A DNA stretch of 5,338 nucleotides from NCBI GenBank assembly GCA_946628805.1, contig CAMOXB010000101.1:1-5338 (forward strand), given 5' to 3'. This stretch comes from an uncultured Pseudomonadota bacterium. Its GTDB lineage: Bacteria; Pseudomonadota; Alphaproteobacteria; Rs-D84. The notes beneath the pieces are model-generated. The model saw only the letters and a list, made by a program, of their open reading frames with translations, ran no database searches and was not told where the DNA came from. The stretch's first letter is position 1, and every line of letters starts with the position of its first letter. Position numbers and translations under genes: made by a program. Below, piece by piece: positions 1-5,338 of this stretch.

Positions 1-50
1 TCCGCTTTCGCTTCGCTACAGCGAGACGGCGCTCCCCCATACTGGGGGAG
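1..50. repeat. GC-rich block with strong hairpin, possible interspersed repeat
   Basis: This block has 33 G or C bases out of 50, against very AT-rich surroundings. It contains a perfect inverted repeat, CTCCCCC (32-38) and GGGGGAG (44-50), around the 5-nt loop ATACT. Before it lie a short direct repeat, TCGCT (8-12 and 13-17), and its complement AGCGA (20-24), which could form a second small stem. No T-run follows the strong hairpin on either strand, so it does not look like a standard Rho-independent terminator. A dispersed palindromic repeat, or the edge of an element lying outside the window, fits better. The identity cannot be settled from one copy. Confidence 0.5.
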
Positions 51-99
51 AACCATTGCTCTCTGGAATCATATACACTTAGCCAAGCATTGTTATTGC

Positions 100-112
100 T
101 CACGTTGCGTGA
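100..112. promoter_or_regulatory. Small palindrome in the upstream region
   Basis: TCACG (100-104) and CGTGA (108-112) form a perfect 5-bp inverted repeat around TTG. It lies about 65 bp upstream of the predicted -10 box, where a regulator could bind, but it could equally be a small RNA hairpin or chance. No known operator is recognised. Confidence 0.2.
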
Positions 113-146
113 CATAGAACTTTTAACGAATTTATATTCCAATATC

Positions 147-168
147 AAAAACTGTTTTTAATGTTTTT
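147..168 (+). promoter_or_regulatory. Palindrome and direct repeat over the -35 region
   Basis: AAAAAC (147-152) and GTTTTT (154-159) form a near-continuous 13-bp palindrome centred on position 153. The motif TGTTTTT occurs twice, at 153-159 and 162-168, with starts 9 bp apart. These lie exactly where the -35 box is expected for the -10 at 179-184. The site could be an operator or an AT-rich UP-like stretch. In such AT-rich DNA these patterns also arise easily by chance. Confidence 0.25.
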
Positions 169-184
169 CAATTTATGTTATAAT
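156..184 (+). promoter_or_regulatory. Predicted sigma-70-type promoter with extended -10
   Basis: A perfect TATAAT lies at 179-184 and is preceded by TG at 176-177, giving the extended -10 form TGnTATAAT. The -35 position with a 16-17 bp spacer is only T-rich (TTTTAA or TTTAAT, 156-162), a poor match to TTGACA. Extended -10 promoters are known to tolerate a weak -35. Transcription would start near 191, leaving a leader of about 23 nt that contains the ribosome binding site of the first gene. It would serve both genes, because no promoter can fit in the 2-nt gap between them. Confidence 0.6.
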
Positions 185-197
185 AGTTGATATTATT

Positions 198-205
198 GGA
201 GAGAG
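198..205 (+). promoter_or_regulatory. Ribosome binding site of the first gene
   Basis: GGAGAGAG lies 8 nt upstream of the ATG at 214 and matches the purine-rich Shine-Dalgarno consensus. It decides the start. An in-frame TTG at 187 would place the start upstream of this site and before the predicted transcription start, and would add nine residues in front of a good signal peptide. ATG 214 is therefore preferred. Confidence 0.75.
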
Positions 206-213
206 TTTTTAAT

Positions 214-2751
214 ATGCGCAAAATGTTTCTTGTCTTTTTCGCAGTTTTGTTTGCTATGCAATCCGGTGTGTTTGCAGCGCGCAATACCGTCGCAAAGCAA
301 GATGCGTTTAATAGTGGAACAAAAATAAATGAATCCGGTGTAAATTCTTTGGTTGATGCGGAATGCAGTGATTCTTATTTCGGGTGTATGGATGCGTTTT
401 GTATTGTTGATAATGTTTCGGGTGGACGCTGTCAATGTTCAAACAAACATATCGATTTATCAAAACAATTAAACGATTTAATTGCACGCGAAGAACAAGC
501 CGCAACAATGGCGCAATATGGTTCGGATTTTGTAAAAATTGCAAATGTCGCAGACGATATTAAACAAATCACAGAATCTGCAACCAAGAAAAAAGAACCC
601 GTATCAGACCCCCAGAAAAAAAGTCTTTCACGTGCCGATTGGGATGCAATGTTTGCACAAAATAATGATGATGATGAAGACGAAGAAGAATTTGTTGATT
701 ATGACGATATTTCAAATAAACATGGCGACGCGCTTTATATCGCCGCAGATGAAATGTGTTTTGAACAAACACCGGCAAAGTGTAAATCAAATGGCGATAT
801 GTTAAAGATGATGTATGTGCAAAAAATTCGTTCGGATTGCAGTGCGTTTGAAAATTCAATTAAACAACAGACTGGTGAAATAAATGCTAAATTAATTGAT
901 GCAAAAAAATCTGTGCGTGATGCGGCATTAAATGAATTTAAAAATGCGAACAAATATGGTCTGGGACAATGTGCGCGTGAATTCAAACAATGTATGCAGA
1001 CGACGGCGGGCTGTGGTAATGGATTTGATGATTGTGTGATTTTATCTGCAAATGAAAACGTCAGTGCAAATGCGAAAAAAGTTTTAATTGGTAATGATTT
1101 TTCCGATACACAAATATCTGCATCGACAATGGATAATTTAATTGCAAAAAAGGTTTTATGCGAATCGGTTTTAGATAATTGTGTAAATGTAAAAGATGAT
1201 GTTTGGGGCGCATTTTTGAAAGATATTGCGCCGATTGTCAAGACCGCCGAATTAAATGCCGAAGATAATTTGCGTTCAAAATGTATAACATCTATTTCGG
1301 ATTGCTATGTAAAATCATGTCGTGAACATTTTGATGTAAATCAAGAAAGTGGTTCGTACGATATGTGTTTATCACGTCCAGAAAACTATAAATCATTTTG
1401 TAAAATCGAACTGGAACCGTGCCTGGCGGCAACCGGGGGATCGTATGAAAATCCGTCGGCATCGCGTTTGTGGAATGGGGTGTTATCGAAACTGGCATCA
1501 ATGCGCGCAACGGCATGTAATGATGAATTTCGTGCGTGTATCCAAGATGATGACAGATGTGGTGCGGACTATTCAAAATGTATTGGATTGGATGCCGAAG
1601 ATATCGCATTACTTTGCCCAGATGATAAATTAACCGCATGTTATCATGAATACGAAGGGAAAACAGAAACCGTTCGTGAAACATTGGCAAATATTGCAGG
1701 TGGAATTATGTTGGCGGTAAATTCAGGACTTTCAGATGCCTGTGAAAATGCGGTCAAAGATGCCATGTTGAAAACGTGTGGAAATTCTGAAAGTTGTAAT
1801 GATTTTATTATTGGTGATAATGTTGGATCGCGAACATTGGAATTGAAGTTCTGTGAAATCAATGACGATGATAATATCTATGCGAATTGTAAAAATAAAC
1901 CAAGCGAAATTATGGATACAGAATTAGGAAAGACAGTTCGTAATGCGGATTTATCCAAGACTAAAAATGATCGTCATATTTATTCGGCAACAATAATTGG
2001 TCGCATAATGTGGGACCAAATTACACCACTGTCGGATTATTCGGGCGTTATATCAGGTGATGAATATATTGAAAAAGTCAAAGATGTTATTTACATGGAT
2101 GACAAGACAAAAGAAAAAATTAAAACCGAAGTTGGCGCAATCAGTAATGCGATTAAAAATACTATATCAACAATTGAAACTGATCCGCGTGTGCAATTTT
2201 GTATGACGGGTCGTCGTGTTGCAGGGTTGACTGGTAACAATGGATTGCAACAATATATCGGAAAATCTGATAATCCAACATTCCCAAATATTACACAACC
2301 TGCACGTGTTGCGATTGTTAATGGGGCATTATTGGCAGCACAAAAATATTATAATGCAAAATATGATGAAATTATCAAAGATGCAATTAACGGAACGGCG
2401 GAACTGGAATCACGATATGCAAAAATTAATGATGCAAATTATCATCTGGACGAACAAGATGTCGCACGTAAAAAATGTATAATGTTGGGTGAAAATGCGG
2501 CGATATCGTCCAAGACCGGTGGTGCGGGTGCAAAACATGAAATTGTTCGAAATAAAGGTAATGACGGTAAATTGGTTGGGTATTCATCAGAATCTACATA
2601 TCTTTTGAAACGCCAGGTAACAACGAATTTCAATATGGATGATATGATTTGTACAAAATGCACACGAACCCAAGAATGTGCATATGAAAAAAGCGACTAT
2701 TGCAAAGAATGGGACGCCGAACAAGAAACATGTGAAGATATTCAATATTAA
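214..2751 (+). CDS. Exported cysteine-rich protein, unknown function (paralogue 1, CxxC tail)
   Basis: The product is 845 aa and belongs to no family I recognise. A Sec signal peptide is visible: basic MRKM, a hydrophobic core, and a probable cut after VFA (residue 21), so the mature protein begins AARNTVAKQ. The mature chain has 38 cysteines (an even number), which in an oxidising periplasm or cell surface suggests many disulfides. In order there are C-x6-C-x4-C (51-63) with GGRCQC (71-75), a helical charged stretch, an acidic linker (150-165), then C182, C190 and C209. Four cysteines follow at exact seven-residue steps (253, 260, 267, 274), then C-x6-C (316, 323), C-x6-C-x4-C (357-369) and C396/C403 in ELEPCLAATGG. 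A second four-cysteine array sits at 435, 442, 449 and 456, and a lone C663 lies in VQFCMTGRRVAGLT. The tail (about 766-845) ends in five cysteines (813, 816, 822, 830, 840), beginning CTKC, with no membrane segment. The tail has no counterpart in the downstream paralogue. Sites suggest a structural or binding role rather than an enzyme, but that is inference. Confidence 0.88.
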   Translation: MRKMFLVFFAVLFAMQSGVFAARNTVAKQDAFNSGTKINESGVNSLVDAECSDSYFGCMDAFCIVDNVSGGRCQCSNKHIDLSKQLNDLIAREEQAATMAQYGSDFVKIANVADDIKQITESATKKKEPVSDPQKKSLSRADWDAMFAQNNDDDEDEEEFVDYDDISNKHGDALYIAADEMCFEQTPAKCKSNGDMLKMMYVQKIRSDCSAFENSIKQQTGEINAKLIDAKKSVRDAALNEFKNANKYGLGQCAREFKQCMQTTAGCGNGFDDCVILSANENVSANAKKVLIGNDFSDTQISASTMDNLIAKKVLCESVLDNCVNVKDDVWGAFLKDIAPIVKTAELNAEDNLRSKCITSISDCYVKSCREHFDVNQESGSYDMCLSRPENYKSFCKIELEPCLAATGGSYENPSASRLWNGVLSKLASMRATACNDEFRACIQDDDRCGADYSKCIGLDAEDIALLCPDDKLTACYHEYEGKTETVRETLANIAGGIMLAVNSGLSDACENAVKDAMLKTCGNSESCNDFIIGDNVGSRTLELKFCEINDDDNIYANCKNKPSEIMDTELGKTVRNADLSKTKNDRHIYSATIIGRIMWDQITPLSDYSGVISGDEYIEKVKDVIYMDDKTKEKIKTEVGAISNAIKNTISTIETDPRVQFCMTGRRVAGLTGNNGLQQYIGKSDNPTFPNITQPARVAIVNGALLAAQKYYNAKYDEIIKDAINGTAELESRYAKINDANYHLDEQDVARKKCIMLGENAAISSKTGGAGAKHEIVRNKGNDGKLVGYSSESTYLLKRQVTTNFNMDDMICTKCTRTQECAYEKSDYCKEWDAEQETCEDIQY

Positions 2752-2756
2752 AAATG
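2733..2756 (+). promoter_or_regulatory. Gene junction, probable translational coupling
   Basis: The TAA of the first gene (2749-2751) is separated from the ATG of the second (2754-2756) by two A bases. The only purine-rich stretch upstream is GAAGA at 2734-2738, about 15 nt before the ATG, which is too far and too weak to be a normal Shine-Dalgarno. Ribosomes ending the first gene would be in place to restart on the second, which would link the amounts of the two proteins. Confidence 0.6.
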
Positions 2757-5300
2757 AAAGCGTTTGTTAAAATCTTTATTGCGTTTATTTGTTTGGCAAA
2801 TGTGATGCCTGGGTTTGCTGCGCGGACAACGGTTGCACGACAAAATGTAATTAATGTCGGAACAAGTGTTGCGGAATCGTCGGCAAATACTTCGTCTTCG
2901 TGCCAGGAAAAATATGATGCCTGTATGGATGCCGGATGTATGATTGATAATGATAATGGTGGTCGTTGCCAATGCAGTAATCAAATCAAAGATTTAAACG
3001 AACAATTAAAACAAATTGAAAAAGATTTTAAGACATCTGTTGATTTGCAAAACGATACATTGGATCGGATTAATGCAGGTGATATGGTTAACGAAGCCAT
3101 GTCAAATTTTGATAATGATGATGACGAAGATGATGAAGATATTGATGTTTCGGTCGGTTCAATCGGTGATAAATTGCGCCTTGAAATGCATGATATATGT
3201 GCCAAGAAATTACCAGAATGTAAATCGCAATTAACATTAATCAAAAATATGTATGTGCAAAAGGTTAAATCAGATTGCGCTGGGTTTGAAAACGCTTTGA
3301 AAGAACGTGGTCGTGCGGGGCGTGCAACATTGGCGGCGGCGCAAAAGTCTGTGCGTGATGCGGCATTGGATAAATATCAAAGTGATAATAAATATGATTT
3401 GGGTGCGTGCACAATTGAATTTACAAAATGTATGCAAACAACAGCCGGCTGCGGAAATGATTTTGTTGGGTGTGTTTCGACGGTTGGCAAAGAAAGCATT
3501 TATGGTGGTATGAAAAACACTGTTGCAATTGATGGTGAAAATTCATCGGTTGTGATTGCAAAATCGACGATGGAAGTTCTGGAATCCAAAAAAGTAATTT
3601 GTGAATCGGTTTTGAATAATTGCAAGAAAGTAAAAGATAATGTTTGGGAAACCTTTTTGAAAAATTCGGCACCATTAATCAAATTGGCGGAATCAAAGTC
3701 TGAATCAAATATACGAACATCGTGTCTGGATAATATTTCGGATTGTTTTGTAAATGCATGTCGCGATACGATTGATGGGAATACATCGTATGATGCATGT
3801 TTGTCGCGTCCGGAAATGGTAAAATCATTTTGTCGTGTGGAATTGGAACCATGCCTGGCGGCAACTGGTGGAACATATGAAAATCCAGATGATTCAACAT
3901 TATGGCCGTCAATCTTGGCAAAGTTATCGGCGATGCGTGTTGATTCATGTACAACGGAAATCAAAGAATGTATGCAAAGTGTGGATAGATGTGGTTCAGA
4001 CTATTCACAATGTATCGGATTGGATACAAATATAATTATGCGTATGTGCCCATATGATAAATTGCCGGGATGCCAGAAAGTTTACGGCAAAGAAAAAGTG
4101 CAGGGCGATGAAATATATGACGAAGTTGCACAAATTATCCAAGGCGTCATATTAAATATCGATAATGAAATGTTGGCAACGTGCGAAGCCGCCGTTGATA
4201 CCGCAATGACCAAGGTCTGTGGTGATAATCAATCGTGTGCGCAATATGCGCTGGGGACAAAAATTGGTGCGCAATCTTTGGAATACAAAGTATGCCAATA
4301 TTCAACCGATTCCCCCGATTCAACCAAAGGATTCAAATGGTTTGATTGTCGCGCCAGCATTGATGATATTTCGGATTATGAATTGGGACGTAATAAAAAT
4401 GCACAATCCGAAGAATTGGGACCGGTATTACCGTTTGCAGGGGTTATAACCGGTGTTATCAAATGGGAAAGTGTTGAAATTACCAATGACGGTATGATTG
4501 ATATTGATGCGTATATTGCGGCATTAGATAATGAAAAAGATATTGAAATCACCGAACGTGATAAAGAATCGGTGCGCAGCGAATTAAATCAATTACAATC
4601 CGATATTAATCGTGTAATTAAATCGGTCGAAAGTGATAACTTTGTTCAATATTGTATGACCGGTCGTCATGTTGCGGGTGTAACGGATATGTTTAAAGAT
4701 AACAAAGTTCGTTTTCCACAATTATCGAACACGGTCCGTCGAAATATTGCAAACGCCGCATTACAACAGGCCAAAGATAATTATTATCGCGAATATGATA
4801 AATTAAGCGAACGTATGCAAACAGATTTGTCAAGGATTCAAGAAAGATTGGCAAATAATTTGAAATTAAATGGTAAAGATGCACAAAAGGCTGCCGCACG
4901 CGCAGCATGTGTTAATATGGCAGCGGTGTCGGCATTCGCCAAGGCGCCCGTTGGTCAATCATTATGGGCAAAAATTGTTATTGGAATTGTTGTTGTGACG
5001 GCAATAGTAGTTTCTACTATTTTTAGTGCTGGTGTGGCGAGTACTATTTGGGTTGAAGCAAGTGTTGATGTGTTGAGTGCAATGTGGGTTGCTAGTTCTG
5101 TGATAGCTGCTGCAACTGCAGCTGCTGGGGCTGCTATGGTCGGTGATGCTGTGCAATCTGGTGTTGAAAATGCGGATAATCGTGCATTTATATCAACCCA
5201 ACAGGAAAATATTACAAAAACCCATGGGGAATATTTGGCAAATGAATGGAATTATATGGAAAAGATTACTACGGATTTCGATAATGATACAATGGAATGA
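2754..5300 (+). CDS. Exported cysteine-rich protein, unknown function (paralogue 2, hydrophobic tail)
   Basis: The product is 848 aa and is a paralogue of the upstream product over about residues 1-730. The signal peptide (MKAFVK plus a hydrophobic core) probably ends after GFA at residue 22, giving mature AARTTVARQ, nearly the same as paralogue 1. All 33 mature cysteines (50 to 719) match the first 33 of paralogue 1, including arrays 219/226/233/240 and 399/406/413/420 at seven-residue steps. An acidic run lies at 120-131, and the linker before C149 is 32 residues shorter than in paralogue 1. VQYCMTGRHVAGVT (C634) is conserved. From about residue 730 the sequences diverge: two hydrophobic segments (about 741-763 and 773-797, Ala/Val/Ile-rich) are followed by a polar, acidic end. 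These could be a C-terminal membrane anchor or hairpin. C13 lies inside the signal peptide and is not in a lipobox. The ATG lies 2 nt after the upstream stop and lacks a good Shine-Dalgarno, so translation is probably coupled. The function is unknown. Confidence 0.88.
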   Translation: MKAFVKIFIAFICLANVMPGFAARTTVARQNVINVGTSVAESSANTSSSCQEKYDACMDAGCMIDNDNGGRCQCSNQIKDLNEQLKQIEKDFKTSVDLQNDTLDRINAGDMVNEAMSNFDNDDDEDDEDIDVSVGSIGDKLRLEMHDICAKKLPECKSQLTLIKNMYVQKVKSDCAGFENALKERGRAGRATLAAAQKSVRDAALDKYQSDNKYDLGACTIEFTKCMQTTAGCGNDFVGCVSTVGKESIYGGMKNTVAIDGENSSVVIAKSTMEVLESKKVICESVLNNCKKVKDNVWETFLKNSAPLIKLAESKSESNIRTSCLDNISDCFVNACRDTIDGNTSYDACLSRPEMVKSFCRVELEPCLAATGGTYENPDDSTLWPSILAKLSAMRVDSCTTEIKECMQSVDRCGSDYSQCIGLDTNIIMRMCPYDKLPGCQKVYGKEKVQGDEIYDEVAQIIQGVILNIDNEMLATCEAAVDTAMTKVCGDNQSCAQYALGTKIGAQSLEYKVCQYSTDSPDSTKGFKWFDCRASIDDISDYELGRNKNAQSEELGPVLPFAGVITGVIKWESVEITNDGMIDIDAYIAALDNEKDIEITERDKESVRSELNQLQSDINRVIKSVESDNFVQYCMTGRHVAGVTDMFKDNKVRFPQLSNTVRRNIANAALQQAKDNYYREYDKLSERMQTDLSRIQERLANNLKLNGKDAQKAAARAACVNMAAVSAFAKAPVGQSLWAKIVIGIVVVTAIVVSTIFSAGVASTIWVEASVDVLSAMWVASSVIAAATAAAGAAMVGDAVQSGVENADNRAFISTQQENITKTHGEYLANEWNYMEKITTDFDNDTME

Positions 5301-5338
5301 AAAAAATGTGTTTCAAACCGTTATTGTGAAAAAACAAA
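5301..5338 (+). other. Short downstream end, no terminator seen
   Basis: The 38 bases after the second stop are A-rich and contain no stable hairpin or T-run, so transcription probably continues past the window. A ten-codon frame begins at an ATG (5297-5299) that overlaps the stop as ATGA and ends at TGA 5327-5329. That stop in turn overlaps a GTG (5326-5328) followed by two Lys codons, a possible start of a next exported protein running off the edge. No Shine-Dalgarno supports either start. Confidence 0.3.

Larger units (their letters stand above)
214..5300 (+). repeat. Tandem gene duplication (two paralogous genes head to tail)
   Basis: The two genes share the same domain order, the same cysteine framework and many identical short stretches, for example SVRDAAL, MQTTAGCGN, CLSRPE, ELEPCLAATGG, KCIGLD or QCIGLD, and CMTGR. 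Homology covers about 214-2508 in the first copy and 2754-4940 in the second, and stops before both C-terminal tails. Nucleotide identity is patchy, so the duplication is old, with selection on the cysteines and the motifs around them. Confidence 0.85.

Noticed and set aside
32..50. Rho-independent terminator of an upstream gene
   Set aside because: The stem is strong but no T-run follows on either strand, so it is described as a repeat element instead.
55..101. Direct repeat ATTGCTC at 55-61 and 95-101
   Set aside because: Seven bases at a 40-bp distance is near chance level and not linked to any other signal.
1..117. Plus-strand frame open from the window edge to TAG at 115, possible end of an upstream gene
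   Set aside because: Only 38 codons, it runs through the GC-rich hairpin, and its translation shows no recognisable feature. Chance openness is likely, though an upstream gene end cannot be excluded.
187..213. Nine-residue N-terminal extension from the TTG at 187
   Set aside because: The Shine-Dalgarno sits downstream of this TTG, and ATG 214 begins a textbook signal peptide.
364..438. EGF-like domain suggested by the C-x6-C-x4-C-x9-C-x-C spacing with GGRCQC
   Set aside because: The sixth cysteine and the usual aromatic and Gly positions of EGF are missing; the next cysteine is more than 100 residues away in protein 1.
735..1241. 168-codon open frame on the minus strand inside the first gene
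   Set aside because: It lies wholly opposite a well-supported gene, has no ribosome binding site, and its product shows no domain or sensible composition. It is a by-product of codon bias in the AT-rich gene.
2650..2733. Zinc ribbon or thioredoxin-type CxxC site at the end of the first protein
   Set aside because: The cysteines are not arranged as two CxxC knuckles, no thioredoxin-fold context is visible, and the protein appears exported, where disulfides are more likely.
2754..2819. Lipoprotein signal in the second protein because of Cys 13
   Set aside because: The residues before it (AFI) do not match a lipobox, which needs Gly, Ala or Ser just before Cys, and a good signal peptidase I site follows at residue 22.
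3500..3964. 154-codon open frame on the minus strand inside the second gene
   Set aside because: It has the same problem: antisense to a conserved cysteine-rich region that must be coding on the plus strand.

Overview
The window carries two very long, adjacent, same-strand genes (214-2751 and 2754-5300) that fill almost all of it, preceded by a short non-coding leader (1-213). Both encode exported, cysteine-rich proteins of nearly equal size (845 and 848 aa). They are clear paralogues and so a tandem duplication. I recognise neither as a named family and give no gene symbol.

Organism: the coding DNA is AT-rich, uses the standard code (TGG for Trp, TAA and TGA stops), has a bacterial Shine-Dalgarno sequence and extended -10 promoter, and both products have Sec-type signal peptides. 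The general look resembles low-GC uncultured, host-associated Alphaproteobacteria, but no marker gene in the window proves this, so it is a weak inference.

Layout: 1-50 is GC-rich (33 of 50 bases are G or C) and contains a perfect 7-bp hairpin, probably an interspersed repeat or the remains of an upstream boundary element. 51-186 is an AT-rich promoter region with small palindromes and a TGnTATAAT extended -10 box. The first gene has its own ribosome binding site. The second starts 2 nt after the first stops, so it is probably translated by coupling. No terminator is visible after the second gene, so the operon may continue.

How the genes relate: the 33 cysteines of mature protein 2 match the first 33 cysteines of protein 1 in order and with mostly identical spacing. 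This includes two arrays of four cysteines at exact seven-residue intervals. The C-terminal ends are unrelated: protein 1 ends in five further cysteines starting with CxxC, and protein 2 ends in two hydrophobic, membrane-like segments with unusual codon use. One plausible reading is a pair of disulfide-rich envelope proteins with a shared body, one soluble or surface-associated and one membrane-anchored. Their function is unknown.
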